From positions 13,392,001 through 13,456,000 of the forward strand of contig NW_020825298.1 of NCBI RefSeq assembly GCF_003286085.1: 64,000 nt of DNA, written 5' to 3'. Below the pieces are notes generated by a model. It was not told where the DNA came from and searched no databases. It saw nothing but the letters and a program-made list of their open reading frames with translations. This document shows positions 11,837-25,700 of the stretch, piece by piece. Every line of letters starts with the position of its first letter. The first letter of the stretch is position 1. The stretch is from Drosophila persimilis (lineage: Eukaryota > Arthropoda > Insecta > Diptera > Drosophilidae). The translations under genes and the position numbers were made by a program.

Positions 11837-13719
11837 TCAGCTTTCCATGAGTAATATTATAAATGCTAGGAATATTAGGGAATCTACAACTTTTAGTAGG
11901 CGAAAATTTGATAGAACGCTTACTAATAGGAATATGATTGAGATATATAATAAGCTTTTGGCTAATACTAGGCTGATTGTGCCATTGATACCACCTATAC
12001 TAATTAACCCAAAAGTGCTGTTGCTCAAATTCTCACTATCCAAAGAACTTCGATTAGCGTGTTGCATGGCAGCAGTTTTTTCTCCTAAAGATTAAAATTT
12101 AAATGCATTAGTGGGCGAATATACATTATTCAATTATTATTACCTCTTAAAACATGTACCGTAATGCTAGCAGGACGGGCATTTGATGGAGCACAGGTGT
12201 AGTTACCAGCATGCCGAAAATTAACCTGTTTAATACTTAGAACACTCATAGAAGGAGCAAGAAGATATGAGGACTGGTGCGGTTGTAAATATGGTGGATT
12301 CGGCGATATGAAGTTTGCTGAAGTGGCTACGTTTTTGCTATTTAGAATTCCATTAATTGACTCCACGGGATCCGGAATAGGGATAATACGTGATTTGTTA
12401 CCAGCAAACCCGGGCAAGACTCTAAAAATGTGTCCGTTTTGTACGCTACTCTTCCCATTTGATTCCATCGACGTCACAACAAAACCGCCTTGTACATCAT
12501 AATTAATCATTTTGTTGTCATGATACCTAAATAAACAATGTTGCAGTAATGTTAAAAGAGTACAGCGATAAAATGAATCAAATATGTCATATGAATATGT
12601 AAAATTAAATATTAGACACCCAAAGAATTGATTAATAATAATAATAGTTGAAAATATGTTAAAATATACAAATCTGTTTGTCGTGTTTCGAACCCTAATA
12701 TTCTCCACAAATTTCATAAATATCATAGATAAATCATAATGGTACATATGTACGTACAGCTGACTTGGGACCTGTCACCATCAACGTCTTTTTTACCATT
12801 GTCTTCGTTTAATTTGTCTGAACTTCGGTCTTCTGGAAACTTTCTCAAACTCTTATTCGAATACTTTTATCTTCGTTCACGCGTCGATAGACTTCAATAG
12901 ATTAATGGTCACTTTTAAGAATCTCCATCACCATAAAAGGTCCTCAGAACTGAGGTTCCCACTTAACCAGCTGTCTACTTTGAACATAAATCAGAAAATA
13001 TCATAGAGCGCAAATTTCCGTTAATTTTTTATGCATAGACAATATTCTTCTACAAAAGCGTGTACCATTTTGCCTTCAGCTCTACCTCTCCTGTCTGCTT
13101 TTCGTTAGCCAGGCCAACTACGTGCATTGTTAGAAATAGTTTATCGTTAATCAAAGCTGACTAATGGTTGTTTTGGACTAATGTTGTATAACACAGATAA
13201 CAAGGTTTAGAGTTTAGATCAACTGAATGAATTGACACTCTGAGTGCTCATATTAAGAAAACTTAAGATAAAACACTTTTACTGTTTGTCAGAATCTGAA
13301 ATTAGCTTTTCTGATTTTTAAAATGGTCTCTTACCAAAATACAAAAGAGGGATTTTCCGTCGCCCGCTTAAGTTTACACTCAAGCCGTAAAGTAGAAGTT
13401 TCGTCTATGTGAAGCTCAGGTGCGCTTGAAATTTCAGCAACCGCTTCTGTGATTATAAGACATTAGAATTTGTTTTGATTGAAAACCTTTTAAGCTAATA
13501 CTACTTACCGACGATTTTTAGTTCAATAAAAATTGACTGGGTTGGGTAAATTGACAATTGACACTCATAAAATCCACGATCCTCTTCTCTGACGGCTTTA
13601 ATTCTAAGAGACCAGTGACCCATATGCCGCGTATGCTCAACCAAAAACCGTTTATCGCTACTATGTGTTGACAACCCAACCGTTAGTAGCTGGAAATCTT
13701 TCCTGCGTATCCAAGAAAC
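11837..13719 (-). CDS. dpr19: DPR-family cell-surface Ig protein, last four coding exons (probably dpr19)
   Basis: DPR proteins are neuronal two-Ig-domain surface proteins that bind DIP partners in synaptic recognition. Exons in transcript order are 13719-13509, 13446-13335, 12526-12144 and 12084-11837 (stop included); phases 0, 1, 2 and 1 close exactly. The first encodes the second half of Ig1, with the family's VSWIRRKD start, the buried Trp in HMGHWSLRI and the DRGFYECQLS cysteine motif. The second begins Ig2 (APELHIDETSTLRLECKLKR). The third carries a long Ser/Pro/Asn-rich loop and then NYTCAPSNARPASITVHVLR. The last is a hydrophobic tail that could be a membrane segment or GPI signal. 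The exon or exons encoding the signal peptide and first half of Ig1 must lie beyond 13719 and I did not find them; large introns are usual in this family. DPR membership is firm; the dpr19 label rests on remembered similarity of the Ig2 region and on the neighbourhood. Confidence 0.85.
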
Positions 13720-13879
13720 CTACAAAGTGGTAATTTAATAATTATTTGATTTTATGCATTTAAAAAACTTAAATCAATTATAATATAAGAAATGAGAATT
13801 GTAGCACAGAGTTATAATGTTTAAAAAGCGTACGTGTCATAAAGTCCGGTGTCATAAGAACCGCGAAAGGACGCGATAA

Positions 13880-15330
13880 AGGCAGCGCGGAATCAAAGAT
13901 TCTGAAAATCTATTGCTGCGATGGAAGCAGCACTGGCCGACCGCTGCTTCAAGCTGTTGGAGAAGCAGCCCGAACCCCCCGCCCAGTCTGCACAGACATG
14001 GGATGGTACCAGGTCTTCATCAAAATACAAAGTACAAAGCAGCGGTAGCGCAAGTTGGAGAGGTCTACCCAGGGCGAAGGTCGTCGCTGTAGACTGGAGC
14101 AAAGTGTCTAGTAGACCAAGGGCGAGAGTGTGGGTGCCCGCCTTCATGGAGGAGCCGGATCGTATCCTGAAAATGCTGCAGACATGCAGACCTAGAATGC
14201 TACGCCTCCGATACCACGCCAAGACACCGGCATTACAGTGCTGGAAACTCTAAGGTTGTTCTTATGGATCCTTCAGATCAATCTCCACCACTGGAAATCC
14301 CATGCTTCCTAGTTCAGGAATCTTGGATAGTGTGAGAAAAGGTTTGACAACTAGCGACGAAGGAGTACAAGGTTGCAGCTCAAAATGAAAGTAAAACACG
14401 CACCTGCATCCTTGCTAAAAAGCACCTTGTAGATCAATTGCTCATATGCAGGACGGTGGCATCATCGATAGGATCGTCCGCCCAGTCAAGGTATGTCACA
14501 ACAGAGGCACCCAGCAAGGTGGTTTCTCCTATTCTTTGGATCGTGTCAGTCAACAAGATTCTATGTGACCTGAAAGGGTGGGGCTAGAAGTCCGTGGCAT
14601 ACACGGTCGACGTTGCAATTATCTTCTCAGGGAAATACCTTCTATCACTCTACGCCTTAATGACCGCAAAGCTTGCGCGACTGTCAGAATGGACATAATC
14701 GCGTGGACTGGGAGTAGGTTGGGTAATTGACAAAAAGCTTAAGTGGACCCAAACGTAAAAAATACTGAAGAAGGCAACGAAAGTGCTCCGTGAATGTAAA
14801 CAAGCTATTGGCTTGAGATGGGCATGAACCCAAGTATAGTCCAATGCGTGTATCTAGCAACAGCTACCCCAATACTACTCTACGGAGTTACCGTGTGGTG
14901 GCCGGCAATATCAAAAAAGACGATCACCAAACAACTGGGCAAAGTTCAGCGGACCGCCGCCCTATGCATCAGTGCAGCCGGTGCGAAGGGCTACAAATGA
15001 TGCGCTAAATGCTAAATGGCACTAATGGGTGCCACAGCATATGGGTCGCTCATACATACTAAACAACAGCGATATCGTCTTAGCAAAAATGGACTACCAA
15101 GTTCCCAGAGAGTATACAGATACTCCTATCAATACAATCATCTCTCACAGAGACTCCCCAGCCCAGATGGCGCCATACACTGGATGGATCGAAGCTGGAC
15201 GAAAGGGTTGGACGAGGAATCTACTGTGAACAGTTCGACATAAGGCACTCCTCCAGGCTACCAGACAACTGTAGCGTCTTCCTAGCGGACGTCAGTGCAG
15301 TCAGGGAAGTTCTAACCTAACCTAAACTTG
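13880..15330 (+). mobile_element. Degenerate LOA/Bilbo-like non-LTR retrotransposon
   Basis: The 5' part (13921-14253) reads as a fragment of the ORF1-type protein of LOA-clade elements: it has VWVPAFMEEPDRILKMLQTC, as in the DUF4780 region. The frame then breaks and sequence from a later part of the element follows. At about 14450-14680 the reverse transcriptase motif RGTQQGG and a damaged catalytic block (VDVAIIFSGKY in place of YADD) appear in shifted frames. Bases 14818-15000 give the RT thumb motif ATATPILLYGVTVWWPAISK. The 3' end is CTAACCTAACCTAA at about 15312. Many frameshifts and a large internal deletion make it inactive. It lies between dpr19 coding exons and whatever 5' exons that gene has, so it may sit in a dpr19 intron. 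Confidence 0.8.
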
Positions 15331-18300
15331 CTTGGTTAAAATCGTTAAAAAAAAATTACATATACGTACATACATATCAAAATCGGTCGAGTCATTTGTG
15401 AGTGTATTAGTTTTAGTTACGTTTGTGTTAGTTACGATTACTTATATTTATTTTAAGTAACAAAAATACGGCTTACCGTTGCTGGAGAGTTAATTTTGAC
15501 GACACAGGGTAATATGGCAAGCCCTCCTTTCTGGGCAATTACCCTAGTGTTGTTTTTGGTGGTGAACTGACTCTGTATAGTATTTCCAAAGTGATTTTGA
15601 GAGGACGTTATTTTGCCAACATCTAAAAAATTTAAAATTTATGTTATATTATATTAGGCTATGAAAAGAGAAAGAAAAAAAAGAATAGCTAGTCTAGTCC
15701 AACGATTTGGTGAGATTGTTGCCAGGTACTGGTTGCGGAACGGCCTACCTTCTGGTAGATGCGCTGCGACAAAAGGGGCGGAAGGGGGTCCTGTCAAATT
15801 TTGAAATGATCTTGATACATTGGGATATCACAGGAGCGTAGCTCTAGCTCTCTTTACTCTCTGGGAGTTGTCAAACCAAGACGGACAGACGGACGGACGG
15901 CAGGCAGACATGCCTATATCGACTCGGCTATTGATGCTGATCAAGAATTTATATATTTAAGTCCCTAATGCTCCTCTATGTATACGACGATAACCCAAAA
16001 AAAGTAACGAATTGAAAGCTTTCTAATGCTCAAATCGTAATCGTATAGAACGCAAAATGTGTAGCGGCTTGTAGACATTTTTAAATGTAATAATTTGCTA
16101 TGCAAGTCGCGCAGTTGAACACGACATCCGATCGTTCATAAGGCAGAGCCGGAGAATCCAGCATTCAACAGTTGCTGAAAGAGTCCTAAATTATTTCTCG
16201 CGCATAACGCTACAAAATCACACAGGAAGCTGGTAGAAGAATTTGTGAAGAACCTGTATTCCTTGTGAAGTAGTAGAAACATCCCGTTGACAATATGTAG
16301 GCAGCGAGTATTGGGATCTATGAATGTACTTTGAGTTCTCGTTAGTTAGGTTCCAAGAGATTGATTCGAGAGGCCTAATATCACTCTTAGGGGTTATTTT
16401 CACACAAATTTATATACCCTGTCCCACGTTGGTAGACAAAATCTAAATCTAAATCTACACGCGTTTTTGTGAATGCACGAGTGCACTTTATTGACTTTGG
16501 ATGACTCCGGAAGAATGTTCAAAAAAGGTACGCACGCCTGGTCTTTGGTAACATTGGGTGCATAAACATGATGAGAGATGATGGATTACATTATGAGGGA
16601 ACATGAAGTGTGAGAGGATAAGAGGATAACAGTAAGATTAAGACATTGGCAAGGGAAAGTTTGACCGAACAGATATTATTTATCATTTACAATTGCTCCT
16701 TTAGATTCACTAACAGAAGTTAGTAAGGGGCACATTTTAATTTTTTGTAATTTGTAATTTTTTAAATCGGTTCCAAAAAATTATTCATTAAAACATTAAT
16801 TTTGAAAGCATGCCAAAACAACAACAAAAATAAAACTCGAGTCGAGCATCAATGTGCTAAAAGAACAACTAGAAGAGTCTCGACCTTCGGCGTAGCAGAC
16901 TTATGTCCGTCTTCAAAGACAGTATATTTTAATTTTGTACGAAGCCCCTTTGTTGATATCCAAAAACCGCAAAACAGATGCTGCGATGCGAGCTGGGGAA
17001 AGGAGGTACCTCTCATCACCTTTTTCCCAATCCCTATAAAAACTTGCAATGAATAATTGAACACAAAAAAAGTACAAAGGTACCCTAAAGAGCCATTAGG
17101 TATTTAAACACCAATTCTATGTACACATATGTATGTCTTAATGGTTTAAAAGAACTTAAAAACATAATACAAAAAACATGTTGCAAGATAAACTTTTTTT
17201 ATTGATGAATTTTATCTAATGTACATTTGTACATATTTATATACATACAAACATATACATAAACATATTTGACATCTGCTATAAACATACATATGTATGT
17301 ATTTATTTATTGGTCCTAAGACTTTAAGGATATATACATACATATGTATATAAATATGTACCGACATAAAATTCGGAGCATCGAATTTTTTGATTCCTTT
17401 CAACTAAAGTTCGCGCGCGAAATAATCTAGAAATAAGTATACATATGTGATTTGACATACCTGAAAATGTTGAGCTAAGCAGCAGGAAAAAACATGACAG
17501 CTGCAAGTGCCATCTTTTCGGTTCCATTATTTCCAAATTTAAATCTTTCCGAGCTTGAATTTTTTTATGTTTGTTGCAGAAACATATTTGTCAGACACCA
17601 ATTTCAGATTGCACATGTATGCACATATTCAGGAAGGATCATTTTATACTATAGACGTACATACATAATACATTTTATACATTAATAAAAATGTAGCACT
17701 GTTCCACTTGAAAACCTTGACCACCTCGCTTTTTGAATATGGAAGAGCATGCATGCAGATACATTCATACATACATATGTATGTTGCATGCTACACACAC
17801 AGTAAACAAATTGCTTCCTTTATTTATAGGCATACATAGGTCAATTATAGATGTACATATGTAGGCGCTCCTTGTTTTATGTTTCAATAGTTTAACACCT
17901 ACAATTTATACATTTCCTACATATTTACATACATTGTGTATGGTTTTTAAAGGATATTATATTTTGATTCTGTACAAATATTTGTATCTACATAAGTAAA
18001 TATTTACTTATTTTTGTACGAAATATGTATGTTGAAATTTATTTACATATGTGTATACATAGTACGCAGATAAGAACCACACAATTGAGCAATAGTTTCT
18101 CAGTAGATCTTGTACCTATGTATTATATATGTACATATGTAGATATTTTATATTCATTCATGTATAAAGTATCCTCAATGTGTCGTTGATACAGTATGTA
18201 CATATTTTAAATATGTAAATACATTTTCAAAGTACTCCAAATATATTTTAGTTTATGTACATATGCACATGCAAAAAAATTAGCACAAAACTAATTGAAA

Positions 18301-18560
18301 TTCACTTGATGGCTTAATAATGCATTGCCCGGCTTCAGAACTTTTTCTTTGAAATGTCAAACGGAGACTAAATTCCCGTCGGAAATGTACACAAACATAC
18401 ATACATATCCACGTACAAATGTTCTCCTTATAACTCACGCAATCGCATTATGTAGGTCTCAACGTAACAGGGGGAGCCAGGAACATATCTTCAGACATGA
18501 ATGCGTATGTATGTATGTAAGCATGCGCGTGCGTGCATTTGTCCAAGCGCGAACTGCGCC
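15331..18560. other. Gene-free, microsatellite-rich stretch
   Basis: No coding signal is supported. At about 15875-15975 there is a short fragment (GACGGACAGACGGACGG, then CTCGGCTATTGATGCTGATC) of the same interspersed family as the repeat at 61297-62380. From about 17100 to 18550 the DNA is full of ACATATGTATGT words, a common simple motif of Drosophila intergenic DNA. The open frame at 16802-17056 shows no domain. Confidence 0.55.
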
Positions 18561-18562
18561 CA

Positions 18563-19107
18563 TCACAGTACATGCCAGGGATGGTACAAATGATTCACTA
18601 AAGTTGCTAAAATGTTCCAGGGCCTAAAGTTACATAAATTCTCTTGTAAAGCTTCTTTAAAAATCGGGTAGATTTCTTTTGTAAGCTGCTCGTTGATATA
18701 TACTGGTGCTGGTGAATTTAGTCCGAGTGACTGCAAGATGATGGGTTTTCTTTTCCGACTGCACATACCGAAATTATGCAGTTATGCCGCTCTATTGCGA
18801 ACCAGTTCCAGTGTGACCGTGATGAAAGGAACTGAATCCTAAAATCGCATGCGATTTTAGCCATAGCCTGTGCATCGACCCTTAGCTTAAGCTGGGCTTC
18901 TATTTGGGTCTCACCCAGTTTGTTTTCGACAAAACTGAACTCTCTTTGTAAGATTCGAGATCTCACCAGCCATACTGCTAAGCTCTCCTGCCGCTCTTCT
19001 GCCTCATTTATCTTTGTAGAAGTGAGACTGACTTGCTCTTCAAATCGTTGGTTCAGGATCTGAACCAATTCCGGGACTGTCGTTTCTGACGTACCACTTA
19101 AATCCAT
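18563..19107 (-). pseudogene. Retroelement ORF1-like remnant with coiled coil
   Basis: The minus strand from 19107 encodes about 100 residues rich in Glu, Gln and Leu, with a coiled-coil look (RFEEQVSLTSTKINEAEERQ and following). After a frame change at about 18766 it continues with SPAPVYINEQLTKEIYPIFK. This motif resembles the C-terminal domain found in ORF1 proteins of some insect retroelements (FP-like domain). The two frames must be joined by a frameshift, so it is broken. No polymerase part is attached. Confidence 0.4.
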
Positions 19108-19109
19108 TT

Positions 19110-19784
19110 CTGCGTCATCCTGTCTCTTTTGTAAATGTGTTCGATGCTTTCGTTTGAAGCCAGTGGAAATGGAATGGAATGGAAAGTTTATAAAGTAGTT
19201 TCTCTCTCTGGGGTGATAGCTCAGGGCCAGCTAGGGTTTCAGGGCCGAACGCATTCAGAGACAATAGCCAACTAGACTATGATAGATGCAGATCATTAGG
19301 TACTACAGTGAGTTTCTATCATTGAATAGAATAGGTATCGGGGGTTCTAAGGTACTCGGGAGAAAGTGCATAACGATCGGCCTAGCAGAGGCCGATACAC
19401 GTGAGCACGTATGTGCGGCCCTATCCCAAGGAAAGAGCACGGATCATTTTCAAATCACCATAAAAAAAGCTCGCACGAGATGATGTCTTCTGAAAACGGC
19501 GATATTATGGCAGCATACTAAGCTTATTATTCTGCATACAATGCCTGTCGATGGTTTGTTATTTTGGAGGCGTCTCCTTAAAATCACAAATAATATCGAC
19601 GACAATTTAGTTACCTTTACATTCAGAACTGTATAAAAAAATAATTATGTATATTTCCATTGAAGGAGTGGGATAGGGGCTTTCGGATTATTACATTTTG
19701 ATTTAATTGAATTTTTAAAGATAATCTATAAAATGAACTGTGTTCTAAAATAAACGTTTATTTAATACAAGACATTAAATATTA
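19110..19784. other. Stretch downstream of the LIM gene, with a gag-like fragment
   Basis: The plus strand at about 19370-19480 reads ITIGLAEADTREHVCAALSQ, which resembles a piece of a non-LTR ORF1 (gag-like) protein, without a clear element around it. Next to 19785 the sequence is AT-rich, and the minus strand carries AATAAA-like words suited to the 3' end of the LIM gene. Confidence 0.3.
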
Positions 19785-22700
19785 TTAATCCTTGGCTCTT
19801 CTGGGTCTTCCTACTTTCCCTTTCCTTTGTGCAAGCGTACCATTCGAATTTGCTGGGCTTTTGAGCAGTTTATGCCAATCCTGTTCACACACCAAGCTGG
19901 CTCCTAGCATCGTGTACCTAAAAATATTACAAAAATCGTGTGTTCACATATAGTTCATTTGCTTATCCAATATTAGGGATAATATTATGGAATAAGTCTG
20001 CTTTATGGAAAGCAGAAATAATTTAAAAAAAAGCGTCGGTACACTACTATCAGCGGTAAGGGTCACTCTACTTTGATACCTGGTACTCAAGCAGTATAAA
20101 TGTAAGCTTATGATTTATGTAACTTATACAAAATATTGTATAGGCAATTACGTACAGAATGATTTCTTTCTCTCTCTGTCTTTTGTTATCGCTGTCTGTA
20201 AAAAGGACGAATTGATTTGTTTGTGATTGTGGGAGGAGAGATCTCTTTTAATTTTGTTGGCACTTGTTATGAGAGATAAAAACATAGAGAGAAACAGAGG
20301 AACCACGGTGCCTGTTATATTCTAATGTCAGTTTTTTCACTATTTCCACCCAATGGCCTATTTTATTATAATTTTCAAATATTTTATCGATTCCCATTTT
20401 TCTGCTGGTGGTTTTAATTACGCAACATATGTCCCTCTCTCTCTCTACTCATACCAACACCAGCTGTTATATCTCGCCAGACGTCGCAGACAGCACGTGG
20501 AAGACTGTGTGAGAGAGAGAGAGAGAGAAAGGATGAGTAACGGCGTGGAAGAGGTACCGGTACCGTAGTCACTGCAAAATGATGTGTTCCTTCTGGATAT
20601 AATACTGATCCGATCTGATCTAGATACGAAAATCTGGCACAATAAGTTTCACCTCGAAAACTGCAACCTCGGTGAGGTACCGCAAAGGAAATGATGGTAC
20701 GTGGACTAAATCCAGTGAGTAGTCCCTACACATTTTATTCGATACTCATTTCCCTGACTTTAGAACCATCGAACCGACACACAACCCTAGTGAAGGCTAA
20801 ACGTAACATTACCTGGGTAGTAAACAGCTTCAACCCGTTAAAATGTCCAGATAAGGTCAGACGTGGCCATCAACTGGCTGCAATGTATTTTCAGGAATGT
20901 GGGAAAGGAAAGGTAGTGGGGAAAATTCCACACGCTTGGCTTAAGGCAAAAATAGTGTGTATCTAATCAGTATATCGTCCTTTCATCTCAAAATCATTGA
21001 CGGTCAAGTCAAGTAACAACTGAAGACACCAATAAATCCTCACATACTGCCAGGGCACAACATGCCTATCGGAAAGGAAAATCCACAGAAACGACAATCT
21101 CTGCATCTCAAAGAGTTCTTCTGTACAACTTTCTCGACATCGAAGAACAACGTCGCACCAGGAGCCATTAAGGAGGCCCTGCCGGATCAATTGATCATAT
21201 GCAGGACGGTGACATCATGGATGGGATCGACCACTCAGTCAAGGTATGTCAACAGAGGTACATCCCAAGGCTGTATCCTGTCTCGTCTTCAAAGGAACAT
21301 AGCAGTGAACAATATTCTGTATGGCCGGGGAAGTACACTCAAACGCTTTGCGACTTAATGACTGCAAAATTAGCGCGACTGTCAGAAAAGACAAAATCCA
21401 GCGGTCTGGGAGCTAATCCTTTGCTCACTCCATGCCACTTTTTAATCGGCCAAGCTTATATCTATGGTATTTTTCTTTGTTACTTGAGCAAGGGGGGCGG
21501 GTTTTTGGCGCACGAGCGAAGTGAGTTGGGGCTAGACCCCAAGTGTAAAAATATTCAATAACTAATCAAATTTTTGTAAAATTTAAAATATAGACATACA
21601 TACCTATCACCAGGGCGTAGACTTGAGCCACACTTTGCACAACTAAAGCACCTTAGATGAAATACACAGTTAATTATTTGTTTTTGTTGACTTTGTATAT
21701 CAATATTATTTATTCCAGTAAGCGCTTTTGCTACCAATTCACTTGGAGGAATTGTTTCGCCACATCCGGAACATACTCCAGAGCATCCGAACATACTGCA
21801 AAAAAGAATTCAATTAATAAATTGAAAAAGCTCTACAATACAAAAGATATCGTACTAAAACAACAAAATATATCGCTATCATTTCAGAATACAATCGTCA
21901 ATAGCAATTGTTTTCCTTTTTTCTTCAGTTAGAATACTTCAAGTACATAGGCTGCTATTTAAGTTTTCGGCGTAGCTATCGAAAAAACATACGTTGATGG
22001 TTAAAAATGGTTTATTAGATTTGGAAATATTCCTCAAGAAAATGAATACCAATTTAGAAACTATGGTTAAAAATGGTTCAATTGGTTGTGCCAAATAAAT
22101 GGTTAATTGCCACTCAGAATTGATCTTTCTCCTTTTGTCTATCGATAAAGTTGATCAGTTTTCGAAAAAACAGGTGATCAGTTGGTTGGCTTGGGAGACC
22201 ACTTCTGACGTTGATGGAGCAGGCCATGGCTTGCCCCAAAACTGACTACCTCCCGTTGTTGAGACACTCAGATTTGGAGCGCGTGCTCTCGGTCAGCAAG
22301 ACGGAGAAAGAGAGCCCTCACCGCTCGCCTGTACCAGGTACCAGCTCCATTCGTAGGGAGGGGCTAAAGCGTTTCAGGGAGGGTAGGAAGGCTAAAGCTC
22401 AATACAAGGCGGCCCTTAATATCCAGATCCGGCTCCAAGGAAAGGCGAATAAGTCCCAAGAGAAGAAAGCCAAGCTAGAAGAGTGTCGACTGAATTACAA
22501 ACAAATGACCCAGATGGGGGTGTCGAACGGCGAATACGCTAACAAGAAGAGGCAACGCTCTTACGATAATGCCAAACTGGAAGTGGTCCACAGGGATCTA
22601 ATCCCGTCTATACTAAAGACGAACGTGGGAGTAGAAAGTGTGGAAAAGCACCTTCTGGTAGCTTCCTTCTATATGGCACACGCGGACCCGCACTACTTGA

Positions 22701-25700
22701 AACAATAAAGAGCCTGGTGCCTGCTACTTCTCTTTGGTACGGACAGCTCCGATATTAACGACAGAGCTGAGTCACTAACTAACTAGGATTATCAAACGGT
22801 TGGGAGGAATATATCTTCGCAAGTCCTACCTCGTCTAACTTACTAGATCTAACACTCGTAGCAGGCAGTATAGCGTACTTGGCTGTGTAGCTGGAGAGAG
22901 TATAAGCTCACAGTTCAAGTGCGAATTCAAAACGCTCTCCGAATATAACGGTCTATAGAAACCGCCTGAATACAAACTGGGTTACTTCAAAACTCGCGAC
23001 GGGCGTAGTGAAATCCGCGGAGGATATAAAGACGCCCTTATCTTTATAACAAAAAAATCTTAAGGAATGCATTAAGATCACCAAACAAGCGAGCTAGGAC
23101 ATTATTAATGCAAAGTTCTACTTAAGAGTAACAAGAAAGAAGTACGTAAGGCACAAGGAAACTCGTCGAGGAAATTGTGATCCAACATCGAGTAAGTCCC
23201 TGCAACTCCGCAGACTGAGAGTACTGAAGAAACTGGCACTAACGGAATCTCACTTCCAGGATGGGACCTTCCCATCAGGATCTAGCAACCAAGGAACAAC
23301 ACCTCCCACAGATCTGGTAGCCTCTAAGAGAATCCACTGCACCATAGACTCCTTCACGGGTCTGGACTAGACGGAATATTTTGGCATGCTTATTCTAAAG
23401 TTCTTGCAGTTGATCTCCAAAGACCAATTATGGCTTTAATGAGCCCATTTGTAGGGCGCTTCGACAGTACAATGCGCTGCCAGCTGGGATGCGTTTTGAC
23501 TTTTGCCAGAGGAAGGGAGCCGTCAGACGGTTCCTAGGAGACCTCTTCCTTTACCATAATTAATTCTTGTTATTTTCTGGTAATATCTTAAGTTAGAAAT
23601 AAGTAAGTCTAGTCAGATAAGGATTTATATTCCGTTGGCGGATAAAAATAAATAAATAAATAAAGAGTTTTACTAAAAAGACTGAGTATTAATGCAGAAA
23701 AGACGGACCTCATCCTCTCTTCAAAAATCGAAAAAACTAGGCTAACCCCAAAAACACAAGTCAAATACAAGAGGATGCTAAGTAGCACATGGAGCCTGTC
23801 ATCTGCTATTATGCACTGGATCTACAGCTCGGTGGTGCGACTAACTTTACTGTATGACGTTTTAGTGTGGTGGAAAGTTACTGAAAATAAGTCAAATAAG
23901 CTTATTGAAATACATCAGCGGCATGATCTGCTCTGCATCACAAGGGTGCTGAGGTCAACCCGAACAAAAGAACTCGAAAACATACTCGTTCTGACTGCAG
24001 GAAAGGCAGCACAACGCCTAATTGCATCAGGAAACATGCCGCTAAAAGGAGTCGGACATAGCTTAATTGGCAGGGGCCTAATCAGTTTTACTCACTACAT
24101 GATCCCCCAAACTTGCCTCGATGTCAAAACAACCTAATTTATTGAACCTGACGACTGGAAAAAGGACGGGACCAGATTAGCCACTTTAACCCGACGGTTC
24201 CAAGATGGACGGAGGAGTAGGAGTACTGTACAGACTCTGAGATAAGTCCTTAAAATGAGCTACCGGATCAGTGCAGGTAATTTTAGGCGAAAGTTTTCGC
24301 CATCTGCAGAGATCTGCTCAACTAACGGAACGAGCACATGATGTGGTCAAATTATTCGTAGACAGCCAATCGGCGATAAGGTCCATGTAGTCGTCCGTGG
24401 TCAGTTCCAGAAGTGTCTTGGCGAGCATGGAAGCAATACCCTAAGCACGACAAAGCCTTGTGGATCTTTTGGGATGGAAAAAGGTCGGCAAAGAAACAAA
24501 ACAAAATAAATTTTATCAATATTCATTCGTACTTTGATTAAACAAATGAAATTTCCTAAAGAAAATTATTTAGTCTATTCCATTAATCGGCTAAGTAACA
24601 TATGTGCTTTTAGTAAGGGCTCCTAAAGAACAAAGACACTGAACCGGTGTAAGAACTGCTGAAACTTCAAAGGCTCACCATGATGAGCTCATCTTTGTTT
24701 GATCGATCAAGCATATTTGTTTTTATCAGCTGAAAGTATGTCTGAAATCTACCATCACTATGTCGTCACCGCCACAAACTAGTGTTGTGAAGCTATTTAG
24801 TGTGTCTGGTTAGACCTGGCGACTGGACTTCTCATCCAACGTGCTTAGTAGGAGGTGGTTCGTCCTGATGTTCTTGATGAGCTGCGATTAATTCGCTTCT
24901 CAAGCTCGGAACATCGGCTAGATGTTCTTAAGCACGCGCCATTATCGGAATACATGAGCTTGTATTTTTATAAGCGAATAATCTGCGTCGATTGCTGAGA
25001 TATGGCTCTCTCCTCTCTTTGTTAGAATTGACGGCCGTTTCACGTCTCTATCTTTGTTATTGTTGTTCTATTCGCTCTGCAAAATCTTATTCTCTTTGAG
25101 TCTGCAGACTCTGTTATAGAGCTTGAAAAACCGGTTAACTTACAATATAATAAACTTCCAAAGTGAAAGTGAAGATTTTTTGGAGATCCACACTTTTAAA
25201 GTGAACTTGTTTTATATTGAGGAACGTCAGCATTTCCACATGGTTTGGTTTAAGCCAAGCTCTTCTATCGTTCTATCTGCATTTCATTGAACAATCCTCT
25301 CATGCGCACATTTTCCTGTGTTTTGGGGAGTTATATGGATAGTTTTCACCGAAGATCAAGCCCTTTCACAAACTCGCAAGAGCTGGAGTCCGTCAGAATC
25401 GTAATCGGGTAAACGTCCTGCCAAAGCTGGCAATAGGTTTTTTCTCTCAGAACACGGGCCTTTTGGTAATTCTTCCAATGCTGAAGGCGATTCTCCTTCA
25501 CTTCAATTCCTTGTAAACTGGAGAGAGGGTACAGTTCGCTGTGTGATTTCCACCGCAGTTTCCCCATTTTTGCGTTTGTTTTTTTGGTTAACAGTGTAGT
25601 TAGATCAAAGGCGTGGCAGTAAATATCTACCTAACTAGATCTATACAGACTTCGCAGACTGATCGCAGCGTACAGTACTTCTTGGTATCCCCATTGCGTT

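Noticed and set aside
16802-17056. 84-codon frame with several Cys residues
   Set aside because: Frames are open on both strands at the same place, no zinc-finger spacing is kept, and no splice or start context is convincing.
17100-18550. Dense ACATATGTATGT words as a possible regulatory array
   Set aside because: This simple motif is spread over Drosophila intergenic DNA, including several other places in this window, and has no fixed spacing here.
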